Shown here in pieces: positions 1 to 7,524 of a stretch of 45,118 bases of DNA. Numbering within the stretch: position 1 is the first letter of the stretch; every line of letters starts with the position of its first letter. The position numbers and the translations under genes were made by a program. This DNA comes from Idiomarina sp. A28L. GTDB lineage: Bacteria; Pseudomonadota; Gammaproteobacteria; Enterobacterales; Alteromonadaceae. Location: the NCBI RefSeq assembly GCF_000218785.1, contig NZ_AFPO01000018.1, forward strand, positions 1 through 45,118. The letters are read 5' to 3'. A model generated the notes under the pieces. It worked only from the letters and a program-made list of their open reading frames with translations. It did no database searches and was not told the origin of the DNA.

Positions 1-43
1 GGGTGACGCTCGCAAGCTCGTGTCCATGTGCGTGGCGTTAGGC
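1..43 (+). repeat. Possible 3' end of an integron attC site
   Basis: The sequence GTTAGGC at 37-43, preceded by GC, fits the attC right-hand core consensus GTTRRRY. A gene begins about 50 bases later, the spacing expected at the start of an integron cassette. The left half of any attC would lie outside the window, so folding cannot be tested. The same bases can also be read as the last codons of an upstream gene ending with TAG at 62-64 (residues ...ALGYSKSHP), and the two readings cannot be separated here. Confidence 0.25.
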
Positions 44-95
44 TACTCGAAATCTCATCCGTAGATCGATAACGGGCAAGGAAACGCAATTACAA

Positions 96-1613
96 ATGAA
101 CAAATACACCCTGCTTATGCCGCTGCTCAGTGGGCTCACCATTTCAGCCGTTGTCGACACATTGCCAATGTCGGGGCTCGAAGGCCCCATGCAAGCTCAA
201 CTTCAGCAGCATTGGAGTTGCTATACTGCGAGTGATGCACAAGCGCGCAAAAATCAGGTCGAGGACGGGATGCTGCCACATGTGGTGTTTGACGGCGAAA
301 TAAACCCCGTTAGCGTTGAAACGCGCATGGCCATGTCCAAGACGCCTGCGCTATCAGTGGCAGTAATCCACAAAGGCGAGTTGGATTGGAGTGCAGCTTG
401 GGGGCAGCTGCAAAAAGATGGCACCGATGCTGATTGTGGGAGCCTATTCCAAGCCGGCTCCATCGCCAAGCCTTTTACTTTGCTCGCTGCGCTGCGCATG
501 AATACAGCAGGACTGATCGATTTTGACGAGAACATCGAAAATTACTTGTTATCCTATGATCTGCCGCCTGGCCGACAAACCAAAGCCAACCCGGTTACCT
601 TCCGTAACCTGCTCGCACACTCGTCGGGCATTGCACGGGGCGGCTACGCCGGATATGCACAGAACGAACCGATACCGACAGACCACCAGATCGTGCGAGG
701 TGAAACACCGAGCAACTCCCGCAAAGTGGAGGTTCTGAACGCGCCGGGGACTTCGCTCGCGTACTCAGGTGGTGGTTATACCGTTATAGAAATCGCCCTG
801 CAGGATCAACTGCATAAACCTTTCGATCAGATCATGCGCGAGTGGCTGCTCACCCCTGTGGGCATGAAACAAGCGGATTTCACCATGCCGTTGCCTACTT
901 CTAGCCATTCACATACCGCTCGCGGACATCAGATAGACGGTGCTATCGTTGCAGGAGGTTGGAACAACTATCCCGAGCAGGCTGCTGCTGGCCTATGGGC
1001 AACGGCCACCGATTTAGCTATGTTTTTGCTCGAAATTCACAAAGGTTACGAGGGCAAGAGCAGCTTATTCACCCAGGCCAGTATCCGCGAGATGCTTGCC
1101 AACCCCATCGCTAACCATGCGTACGGCTTCAGATTAATGGGTGAAGGTGATCAGCTCTTTGTTACCCATTATGGCGGCACTGTTGGTTATAGGGCAGGCA
1201 TGACATTGAATTTGCGGACCGGCGATGGTGCGGTGTTTCTAGCCAACTCCGATAATGGAGCTAATCTCGGTGAAGAATTCTTCAGCGCAGTGTCCCGCGC
1301 CTATGATTGGTCAATATTCCGCGAGGAGAGGGTTAAACGCGCGGAGCAACCCGATGCCGTCTTGAAGTCACTGGCTGGAACCTATGTTTTCCCGGATCAG
1401 GGTTGGGAGGTTTCGGTGGTTTACGCACAAGATTCACTCACGCTGGTATTTCCGGCTGGAAATCGTCTTTCTCTTGTCATGGTTCCGATCGAAGGCAGGC
1501 CCAACGTGTTCGTTCATGAAAGCGGAGTATACGCGAACTTCGATGGCGACAGTGAGAATATGAATATTCAATTGTTCGGGCAAATAGGACAGCGGCAGGC
1601 GGGCGTGGAATAG
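96..1613 (+). CDS. Exported beta-lactamase-family serine hydrolase
   Basis: A 505-residue serine hydrolase of the class C beta-lactamase / penicillin-binding fold, probably an esterase or D-amino-peptidase-like enzyme rather than a resistance enzyme. The N-terminus is hydrophobic and suggests export. The three family motifs are visible: the nucleophile motif S122-I-A-K125, the tyrosine motif Y223-S-G, and H358-Y-G-G in place of KTG. Residues after about 420 form a C-terminal beta-rich extension of the kind common in this family. An AAGGAA stretch about 12 bases upstream is a loose ribosome site for the ATG. The gene is more GC-rich than the genes after 3 kb and is followed by a toxin-antitoxin pair, so it sits in accessory DNA. 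The substrate cannot be read from the sequence. Confidence 0.85.
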   Translation: MNKYTLLMPLLSGLTISAVVDTLPMSGLEGPMQAQLQQHWSCYTASDAQARKNQVEDGMLPHVVFDGEINPVSVETRMAMSKTPALSVAVIHKGELDWSAAWGQLQKDGTDADCGSLFQAGSIAKPFTLLAALRMNTAGLIDFDENIENYLLSYDLPPGRQTKANPVTFRNLLAHSSGIARGGYAGYAQNEPIPTDHQIVRGETPSNSRKVEVLNAPGTSLAYSGGGYTVIEIALQDQLHKPFDQIMREWLLTPVGMKQADFTMPLPTSSHSHTARGHQIDGAIVAGGWNNYPEQAAAGLWATATDLAMFLLEIHKGYEGKSSLFTQASIREMLANPIANHAYGFRLMGEGDQLFVTHYGGTVGYRAGMTLNLRTGDGAVFLANSDNGANLGEEFFSAVSRAYDWSIFREERVKRAEQPDAVLKSLAGTYVFPDQGWEVSVVYAQDSLTLVFPAGNRLSLVMVPIEGRPNVFVHESGVYANFDGDSENMNIQLFGQIGQRQAGVE

Positions 1614-1631
1614 AGTGATTTTGGAGAAGCT

Positions 1632-1676
1632 GCTAACAAACCGCTTCGCTAATGACGCCACATGCGGAGGGTTGGC
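1632..1676. repeat. Imperfect inverted repeat resembling a short attC
   Basis: Just after the serine hydrolase gene, GCTAAC (1632-1637) can pair with GTTGGC (1671-1676) with one G-T wobble. After a three-base internal bulge, CCGC (1641-1644) pairs with GCGG (1664-1667). Two short stems separated by a bulge and starting with CTAACAA are the layout of an attC site. At about 45 bases it is shorter than known attC sites, and its right core departs from GTTRRRY. It may instead be a degraded attC or a weak transcription terminator. Confidence 0.25.
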
Positions 1677-1681
1677 TAGGA

Positions 1682-1717
1682 TTGCTTTACCCGGAAAGTG
1701 ATACTATAGTATCACTT
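1682..1717 (+). promoter_or_regulatory. Toxin-antitoxin promoter with palindromic operator
   Basis: A sigma-70-type promoter, TTGCTT (1682-1687), 17-base spacer, TATAGT (1705-1710). A perfect 22-bp palindrome at 1696-1717 (half-site AAGTGATACTA) covers the -10 element. Type II antitoxins, alone or with their toxin, typically bind such palindromes to repress their own operon, so this is very probably the autoregulatory operator of the antitoxin-toxin pair that starts 24 bases downstream. Confidence 0.8.
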
Positions 1718-1740
1718 AAAGTTTAGATCAGGGTGAACCT

Positions 1741-1998
1741 ATGAAAGTTGAGCTAGTTACGAACCTCAAGCGCCAAGCCACAAAGATTCTGGCAGATCTG
1801 CACTTGTCGAAAGAGCCCGTATTGATTACGGAGCATGGCCAGCCATCCGCATACCTTGTTGATGTTCAGGATTACGAGTTCATGCAGCGTCGCCTTGAGT
1901 TGCTTGAGGGGCTCTCAAGGGGAGAGCGTGCGGTACTTGAGGGAAGAACATGCAGCAAAACTGAGGCCAGGGAGAAAATGAGTAAATGGCTGAAGTAA
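1741..1998 (+). CDS. Phd/YefM-family antitoxin
   Basis: An 85-residue antitoxin of the Phd/YefM (YafN-like) family. The N-terminal half (KVELVTNLKRQATKIL, then PVLITEHGQPSAYLVDV) is the characteristic DNA-binding dimer fold of the family. The charged C-terminal tail (about residues 50-85) is the part expected to wrap and neutralise the toxin. It overlaps the toxin gene by 13 bases, so the two are translationally coupled. It should bind the palindrome at 1696-1717 and repress the operon, with relief when proteases degrade it. A GGGTGA ribosome site precedes the ATG. Confidence 0.85.
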   Translation: MKVELVTNLKRQATKILADLHLSKEPVLITEHGQPSAYLVDVQDYEFMQRRLELLEGLSRGERAVLEGRTCSKTEAREKMSKWLK

Positions 1999-2288
1999 TC
2001 TGGACCGAGCCAGCCCTTCAAGAACTGGATGCCATAGCTGAGTACATTGCTCTCGATAAGCCTACTGCCGCAAGCGCTTTGGTTCAGGAAGTGTTCGATA
2101 AAATCGAGCGTTTGGAAAATTTCCCCAAATCCGGGCGGATTCCTCAAGAGCTCCCTGATTCGGTATACAGGGAGGTAGTTGTTACCCCGTGTCGCATTTT
2201 TTATCGTGAGGATGGGCAGCGGGTTCTCGTGCTCTATGTTATGCGAGAGGAGCGGCAGCTTCGTGCGTACATGCTTGGAAACAGCTAA
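1986..2288 (+). CDS. ParE/RelE-family toxin
   Basis: A 100-residue toxin of the ParE/RelE superfamily, close to the usual length. Diagnostic stretches are W-T-E-P-A-L-Q-E-L-D-A-I-A-E-Y-I at the start, the helical L-E-N-F-P-K-S-G-R segment near residue 47, and the C-terminal strands R-I-F-Y-R and V-L-Y-V-M-R-E-E-R-Q. RelE-like members cut ribosome-bound mRNA and ParE-like members poison gyrase; sequence alone does not settle which applies. The ATG lies inside the end of the antitoxin gene, the usual antitoxin-first order. Its stop codon is inside a GCTAACAA sequence that may start an attC-like element. Confidence 0.85.
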   Translation: MAEVIWTEPALQELDAIAEYIALDKPTAASALVQEVFDKIERLENFPKSGRIPQELPDSVYREVVVTPCRIFYREDGQRVLVLYVMREERQLRAYMLGNS

Positions 2289-2404
2289 CAATCCGGGTTT
2301 TTCGGAGCCTTCAACCCCTGCAACACTCTGCCGGCGTGGATAGCGCTATAAGTTCCAGAGCTTGGTTTAAAACTGCCATTCAGCGCTATTGGCAGTGGTT
2401 ATGC
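2284..2404 (+). repeat. Possible 121-bp attC-like element
   Basis: The stretch starts GCTAACAA at the toxin stop codon and ends with GTTATGC at 2398-2404, giving about 121 bases, the length class of Vibrio-type cassette recombination sites. Inside are a perfect palindrome ATAGCGCTAT (2340-2349) and a hairpin ACTGCCA/TGGCAGT (2372-2378 with 2390-2396). The outer arms pair poorly beyond the terminal TAAC/GTTA, and the right core is not a strict GTTRRRY match. The call therefore rests on position and termini only. Confidence 0.25.
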
Positions 2405-2439
2405 GAAACGGGATTGAATCTATGGGTAGGAGGTAGGCG

Positions 2440-2913
2440 TTGGATATTCTCATTTATATAGCCACAGGTTTAATTGTGGTAGCCACGCTACTTCCTTTGT
2501 CGCGTAACCCTCATTGGATTATAAGGGGTTTCGATTTCCCAAGAATGCAGCTCGCATGTTGTGCGGCGTTGTTGATATTGCTGCAGCTGATCGTTCTTAA
2601 CCTTGCTGAGTTGCCATCATGGGCCGTTATTGCTGCAACCGCGCTATGTTTGGCTTGGCAGCTTTGGTGGGTTTTGCCTTATACCAAGCTCTGGCGAACG
2701 GAAGTGCGTACGAGCAAAGATGTTGATGAGAATAGGCAGCTAAGTATTCTTACTGCCGTTGCATGGTCACGCACAACTCGCTTATCGTTTACTCCGGCAA
2801 AAAGCGAGGAGCAAGATGGGTTGAACGCAGATCAAGATGATAAGGCATTCGCTTCTTCAGTTGCCAACGCTCAGAATGTTAATAAGAGCGATGTGCCAGA
2901 ACCAAAGCGCTGA
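2440..2913 (+). pseudogene. Truncated membrane anchor of an endonuclease/exonuclease/phosphatase-family protein
   Basis: The reading frame starts with TTG, six bases after a perfect AGGAGG (2428-2433), and encodes 157 residues. Residues 1-100 contain three membrane segments (about 2-20, 33-52 and 60-80), then W-W-V-L-P-Y-T-K-L-W, then V-D-E-N-R-Q-L-S-I-L-T-A. This is how membrane-anchored endonuclease/exonuclease/phosphatase proteins lead into their catalytic domain. That domain should continue for about 200 residues with Asn, Glu and His catalytic positions. Here similarity stops near base 2757 and a short polar tail follows. I read this as a remnant cut by recombination; a short functional membrane protein is possible. 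Confidence 0.55.
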
Positions 2914-2931
2914 ACATCTAAAGCGAAGTGT

Positions 2932-4188
2932 TTACCACAAACACGAGTAGCATAAATCGAATGGGAAGCTAGCTGTTACAGCTGGCGTTTCCAATGGCGA
3001 GGGCATGGGTTTTATATCGTTGGCGTATTGGTATGGAATCCATTGTTCGGTTTCCATGCGATTGAGTACATCGCGCCAAAAGTATGGTGAAAGGCCATTG
3101 ATAGCTGTGCTTTCGGCATTGATTAAAATAACCAACCCAATATCGTAATCAGGTGAATAGGATATTTCGGCTCTAAACCCTTCTACCCAACCACCGTGGT
3201 AAAGCAATGTTTTTTCTTGTAAATCGTAGATTCGCCAACCCAAGCCATAATGAGCATCGGAAAGCAGTGGCCGCCAATTACGGCGGCGCAGATCGCGAGT
3301 AGTGCGCACTTGTGGGGTACGAATTTGTTCTAAAACCGATAACGGCAGAACATCGGGCTGATAACCCATGTGCGCTATTAACCATTGCGCTAAATCAGTA
3401 GCGCTTGCGTTTACCCCGGCTGCGGCAGCATAGCGATAGTAGTTAGCGTTCACTTCCCGCGGAAACCAGCCATTGCGCCCTCGAATATGGGCAGCAGCGC
3501 GGTTATCACTGCCGAGGTAGCCTTGTAAGCCAATGGACGCATCGCTCATTGCTAAGGGTTCAAAAATTAAATCAGTTACTAAGCTGCTGTAATCACGCCC
3601 AGTTTTTTGTGCAATAACATCTTCAACCAAGCTAAATAAAACGTTCTGATAGCCGTAACAAGCACCGGGTGTGCACATTGGGTTAATACGATTGAAGTGC
3701 GGCAAAATCCGTTCACGCGGGTAATTAGCTTCTATTAAATTATCGTAGGCATTCGGAACAACGCCTGAACTATGGGCCAAAAGATGGCCCACTTCTAAAT
3801 CAATATTAAATTGTGGATTCTTAAATTGCAGGTCAGGTACGTATTTGCTTACCGGCTCAGATAAGTCAAATTGGCCTTGGTCTGCCAGCATACTAGCTAA
3901 AGTGCCAGCAAAGGTTTTCGATACCGAAGCAATACGAAATACAGTATGTTCATCTACCGGCGCAGTGCCGTTGAGTTCGCGAACACCAAACGCCTGCATT
4001 TCTACAATTTGATTGCGATGCACTATGGCGTATACGCCGCCTGGCACTTGCTCAAGGTTCAACGTGTTTTGAAAAAGCTCGTTGAACTTCGGGTGCAACG
4101 GTTTTTCATTTTCTGCTATCGTGCTGGTTGCGGCGAAGCCAACAACGCAGAGCGCAGCAGTAATGATTAATCGATAAATCGAGCGCAC
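2932..4188 (-). CDS. Secreted beta-lactamase-family serine hydrolase
   Basis: A 418-residue serine hydrolase with a signal peptide (hydrophobic to about residue 24, likely cleaved near A-T-S-T-I-A). Its beta-lactamase/class C motifs are S88-V-S-K91, Y180-Q-N182 and H-G-G-W near residue 330. The GTG start follows AGAGGTAG at good spacing. It is the second gene of a two-gene minus-strand unit, 42 bases after an M28 peptidase gene, which fits extracytoplasmic peptide or amide breakdown. It differs clearly from the hydrolase at 96-1613 in sequence and base composition, so the two are not recent duplicates. Substrate unknown. Confidence 0.85.
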   Translation of the reverse strand: MRSIYRLIITAALCVVGFAATSTIAENEKPLHPKFNELFQNTLNLEQVPGGVYAIVHRNQIVEMQAFGVRELNGTAPVDEHTVFRIASVSKTFAGTLASMLADQGQFDLSEPVSKYVPDLQFKNPQFNIDLEVGHLLAHSSGVVPNAYDNLIEANYPRERILPHFNRINPMCTPGACYGYQNVLFSLVEDVIAQKTGRDYSSLVTDLIFEPLAMSDASIGLQGYLGSDNRAAAHIRGRNGWFPREVNANYYRYAAAAGVNASATDLAQWLIAHMGYQPDVLPLSVLEQIRTPQVRTTRDLRRRNWRPLLSDAHYGLGWRIYDLQEKTLLYHGGWVEGFRAEISYSPDYDIGLVILINAESTAINGLSPYFWRDVLNRMETEQWIPYQYANDIKPMPSPLETPAVTASFPFDLCYSCLW

Positions 4189-4230
4189 TAAGTTACTACC
4201 TCTGTTCTCTAATACTGCGAACGTAAACTG

Positions 4231-5250
4231 TTAACGCTTTTCTGAAAGCACTTGATCAATGAGTTTTGTAAAGCTCAATGTTGCTTCAGCAGTGATACGG
4301 AAAAATGCCTCATCGGCCTTATCTGAAGTATCGGTTGGGGCGTGGTAATCTGGGTGATCGGCTACGCCAAAGTAAATGAAAGGAATACCTTGTTCATGAA
4401 ATGGGCCATGATCAGAGCTCAGTGTCCAATCATCGGTGTGGCCAGCTTTAAACCACGGCCGATCATGGGCCATAACAATGCGAGCACCATTTTCTGCTTG
4501 CACGCGTTGTACTAGGCGAACCAACCACGGGTGGTGATACGTACCTACCGCATACAACAATTCATCGGTGTTGCGGCTAAGCATATCCATGTTTACGTTG
4601 AAGGCAATTGTTTTCGGATCAAGGTGGCCGCTAGTAAATAGTGCATGTGCGCCCAACAAACCGCGTTCTTCACTATCTAGGGCAGCAAATAGCAAAGTAT
4701 GTTGTGGCTGGTTTTCACTAAAATAACGTGCCATTTCGAGTAAAACTGAGGTTCCTGAAGCGTTATCATCGGAACCATGGTAAATCTGGCCATTGCGCAC
4801 GCCAAGGTGATCGTAATGTGCGGTAATAACGATAGTGCGCAGCGTTGGATCTTGCCCCTCAATAGCGCCAAGTATGTTTACGGCTCGTTCCACGCGCTCA
4901 TGAGTGAACGCCTGCTCGTAGCCTTCGGTTCCAGCGGGTGTTAAACCAAGTTCCTGAAACCGTTCGATAATATAATCGCGGGCAGCTTGGCTACCATCAG
5001 TTCCTGGGGCTCGGCCTTCACGCTCGGCATCAGCGAGCCAGTGTAAATCGGCCATGATGCGTTCTATGCTTAATCGTTCAGGTGTAGTTGCCGCGCCCTG
5101 ATCTGGGGTAATGCTAGCGATACGCTGCGCTTCACGCTCAGTAAGCGTATTCATTAAAATGCTGCGGCCAGGCCACCAAGCAAGAATAACAATAATAATC
5201 AGGAGCCACAGAGGCCATAAACGGCGATACCACGAACGATGATTGTGCAT
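4231..5250 (-). CDS. M28-family zinc aminopeptidase, membrane anchored
   Basis: A 339-residue M28 metallopeptidase. A single hydrophobic segment at about residues 11-27 after a basic start (R-R-L-W) suggests a membrane anchor with a periplasmic catalytic domain. The two-zinc site is complete: A-H145-Y-D-H, the bridging S-D161-D, the general-base/ligand pair D-S-E194-E195-R, N-M-D222-M, and the late D-Y-H-A-P-T-D. Members release N-terminal amino acids or act on N-blocked peptides. It is transcribed ahead of a serine hydrolase gene and divergently from the membrane-protein cluster starting at 5420. Confidence 0.9.
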   Translation of the reverse strand: MHNHRSWYRRLWPLWLLIIIVILAWWPGRSILMNTLTEREAQRIASITPDQGAATTPERLSIERIMADLHWLADAEREGRAPGTDGSQAARDYIIERFQELGLTPAGTEGYEQAFTHERVERAVNILGAIEGQDPTLRTIVITAHYDHLGVRNGQIYHGSDDNASGTSVLLEMARYFSENQPQHTLLFAALDSEERGLLGAHALFTSGHLDPKTIAFNVNMDMLSRNTDELLYAVGTYHHPWLVRLVQRVQAENGARIVMAHDRPWFKAGHTDDWTLSSDHGPFHEQGIPFIYFGVADHPDYHAPTDTSDKADEAFFRITAEATLSFTKLIDQVLSEKR

Positions 5251-5419
5251 AAAATTTCCATATTCGTTAAATTTGATGGGTATATTACCCTATGCATGCA
5301 CTGCTGCAAAATCTTAGCAAATAACATACTATGCTACGCCTATACGAATAGGCTTTCGCCGCGTATTATGCACTCTGCACGCAATTGCTTGAACACCACC
5401 ATTAACCTAGAAGTTACTT
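5251..5419. promoter_or_regulatory. Divergent intergenic region with two short dyads
   Basis: This AT-rich gap separates the M28 peptidase (leftward) from the VC0807-like gene (rightward), so it must hold both promoters. It contains the inverted repeats GGGTA-TAT-TACCC (5278-5290) and CCTAT-ACGA-ATAGG (5339-5352), either of which could be a regulator site. I could not fix promoter elements with confidence. Confidence 0.35.
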
Positions 5420-6139
5420 ATGCAAGAATATCGAAATCAAACATCAAAGAAAGAAATTAAAGAACCCGGCCTAATGGTTAATATGCTATTTAATATTTTC
5501 CTGCCCGTTATTATTCTAATGCAATTGAGCAGTGATGCGCGGCTGGGAGCGCCCACAGCGCTGGTGTTAGCGCTCGCATTCCCCTTAGGTTTTGGTTGTT
5601 GGGAATTGTATCGGCGTAAAAAAATTAACGGCTTTTCGATTTTAGGCTTGGTAAGCGTGTTGCTTACCGGCGGCATTGGCTTGTTAGAGCTTGATCCTGC
5701 GTATATTGCGATTAAAGAGGCCGCGGTACCGGGCATTATTGGGTTGGTGGTATTTGGCAGCCGCTTTACTCGTTTTCCGTTGGTAGAAAAAATATTGCTG
5801 AATCGCAAAATACTTGATCTTGATAAATTAAATGCGGTGCTGAGCAAACGTGGGAAAACACAGGAATTCCAAAAAACGATTAATAATGGCGGTAATGCGG
5901 TAGCCGCAGCATTTTTTCTCTCTGCGGTGCTAAATTATATTCTGGCACGAATGATTGTAGTAAGCCCTGCTGGCACTGAAGCATTTAACGGCGAAATTGC
6001 GCGCATGACAGCGCTAAGCTTCCCAGTTATCGTATTGCCCACCATGATCATTTTGATGGGTGCTATATTCTATATATTCAAACGCATTGGCACGCTCACC
6101 GGAGAATCGGTGGAAAACTTCTTACAGGCACAGGATTAA
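5420..6139 (+). CDS. VC0807-family polytopic inner-membrane protein
   Basis: A 239-residue integral membrane protein. It matches what I recall of the VC0807 family: an N-terminal membrane helix (N-M-L-F-N-I-F-L-P), the segment F-P-L-G-F-G-C-W-E-L-Y-R-R-K-K, then S-I-L-G-L-V-S-V-L-L-T-G-G-I-G-L-L and I-K-E-A-A-V-P-G. Roughly six membrane segments are visible, with a cytoplasmic stretch near residues 120-155. No biochemical role is established for the family to my knowledge. It is the first gene of a tight plus-strand cluster; the next gene starts nine bases after its stop. The ATG at 5420 has a modest AGAAG ribosome site. Confidence 0.7.
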   Translation: MQEYRNQTSKKEIKEPGLMVNMLFNIFLPVIILMQLSSDARLGAPTALVLALAFPLGFGCWELYRRKKINGFSILGLVSVLLTGGIGLLELDPAYIAIKEAAVPGIIGLVVFGSRFTRFPLVEKILLNRKILDLDKLNAVLSKRGKTQEFQKTINNGGNAVAAAFFLSAVLNYILARMIVVSPAGTEAFNGEIARMTALSFPVIVLPTMIILMGAIFYIFKRIGTLTGESVENFLQAQD

Positions 6140-6148
6140 TAAGCACGC

Positions 6149-7501
6149 GTGGTTACTGTAGATAGCAATGATTCGTTTAGCTTACGCATTGTGCGAAACC
6201 TAGGTGATTACCCAGAGCACAAGTTAGATATTTTCTTGTTTGTGCCGGGTGAGCTGGGTTTATCTGTTGATGTGGTTACCGAGCGTTCGCTTTACCATCA
6301 GGCTTTTCATATTAGCCGAACCTACCACAGCCAAGTTCAGTTAGAACCGTTGGTGCGTAGCCGTTTGGTTCAGCGTTTAGCAAAACAGCAAGAACGGCCC
6401 ACGCCGGAATACCGCCTGAGTTTAAGTTTGTATGCCTATCAGTATGTGAATGCAATTGAGCAAGAAGTAGGGCGTATTTTGCGTGAACGGCCGGAAAATT
6501 TGCGTGAAACATTAGCGGAATTGCTCGATTTGAGCGCTACCATTATGCGCCGATTACGCCGCACGGCACCTAAAGAAGATGCCCTTCGGCGTTATTACAC
6601 CAATATCGATAACTATTTATCGTGGTTTTCAGAGCAACAGTTTTTGCGCTTAGCTGCTGAGTTGGAATTCGCCAGTGATGAACAAGATATTCGCGAGTTG
6701 TTGTTGCGTATAGCACGCCGAGAAGCGAAATATAGAAATGAAAATGAGTACAACTCTGATCGAGTGCAAACCGATAGCACGCGGATGTCGAATAAAATGC
6801 GCCTATTGCGCCGGCTGATTGAGTTTCCGGTTACCTTGCGGCGGGTAGGGCATGAGCTAGGGAATATCGAAGAGCGCTTTGTGAAGGCCGGTGTAGCGGC
6901 AGTAGTAATGACAGCCGTTTCCTATGCGGTGCTGCGGGCGCGGGATACCTTGGGCGATGTTACCGCCGTATTTATTGCTGCGGTGGCGCTGCTATATGCG
7001 GTTCGGGAAGTTTTTAAAGATGATATTCGGCAAAAGCTTTGGCTTTGGCTGCGTAAAGGCAGGCCGAAGTGGCGCCATGAATTTGTTGATCCGAATAACG
7101 AAAATGTAGTGGGTAAATCGGTAGAGTGGATTGATTATAAAAACTTTGAAGATTTGGCTACCGAAATTAAAAAAGCGCGCAGGGCATCAACACCTCAGCG
7201 CGGCGAAACCGTATTGCATTACAGTAGTTGGTCGAAAATGCTGCCTTCACGATTTTTAAGTGGCTATGCAACTACGCGTGAAACCTTGGTTTTAGATTTA
7301 GAAGTATTAGCGCCATTATTAGAACAAAGTACTTACCCCATTTATCGGCAAGAAGGTAACGAGGTAGTGCGTGATATCGTGGAAAAGCGTTCAGTATTAA
7401 ATTTAGTTATTCGTGAGCGTTGGGGTGATAAAGATGATATCCAACGCTGGAAAGTGGTGCTTAACCGGAACGGCATTGTAGAAACCGAAGCCGCTAACTG
7501 A
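6149..7501 (+). CDS. Unrecognised 450-residue protein with central membrane hairpin
   Basis: I do not recognise this protein. The GTG start lies nine bases after the VC0807-like gene. Residues 1-230 are soluble, beginning with a beta-like stretch (L-D-I-F-L-F-V-P-G-E-L-G-L) and continuing as charged helices rich in Arg and Glu (70-220). Two membrane segments follow at about 246-263 and 268-284, separated by a short turn, so both soluble halves should be cytoplasmic. Residues 300-450 form a second soluble domain. No Walker, kinase, protease or nuclease motif is evident. Tight packing with the flanking membrane genes suggests a shared envelope process. Confidence 0.7.
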   Translation: MVTVDSNDSFSLRIVRNLGDYPEHKLDIFLFVPGELGLSVDVVTERSLYHQAFHISRTYHSQVQLEPLVRSRLVQRLAKQQERPTPEYRLSLSLYAYQYVNAIEQEVGRILRERPENLRETLAELLDLSATIMRRLRRTAPKEDALRRYYTNIDNYLSWFSEQQFLRLAAELEFASDEQDIRELLLRIARREAKYRNENEYNSDRVQTDSTRMSNKMRLLRRLIEFPVTLRRVGHELGNIEERFVKAGVAAVVMTAVSYAVLRARDTLGDVTAVFIAAVALLYAVREVFKDDIRQKLWLWLRKGRPKWRHEFVDPNNENVVGKSVEWIDYKNFEDLATEIKKARRASTPQRGETVLHYSSWSKMLPSRFLSGYATTRETLVLDLEVLAPLLEQSTYPIYRQEGNEVVRDIVEKRSVLNLVIRERWGDKDDIQRWKVVLNRNGIVETEAAN

Positions 7502-7524
7502 AGGGCTTTAAAAGGATACTAACG

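Noticed and set aside
2-64. Tail of an upstream protein (about 20 residues to TAG)
   Set aside because: The stretch is too short to assign, and an attC-like reading of the same bases is equally plausible, so no CDS was called.
1872-2291. 139-codon open frame on the minus strand across the toxin-antitoxin genes
   Set aside because: It is antisense to two confidently identified overlapping genes, has no family features, and its composition is that of a shadow frame.
96-4188. Antibiotic-resistance beta-lactamase calls for the two serine hydrolases
   Set aside because: Both have the general fold motifs but not the features of clinical class A, C or D enzymes (the third motif is H-x-G-G or H-G-G-W), so a resistance role is not supported.
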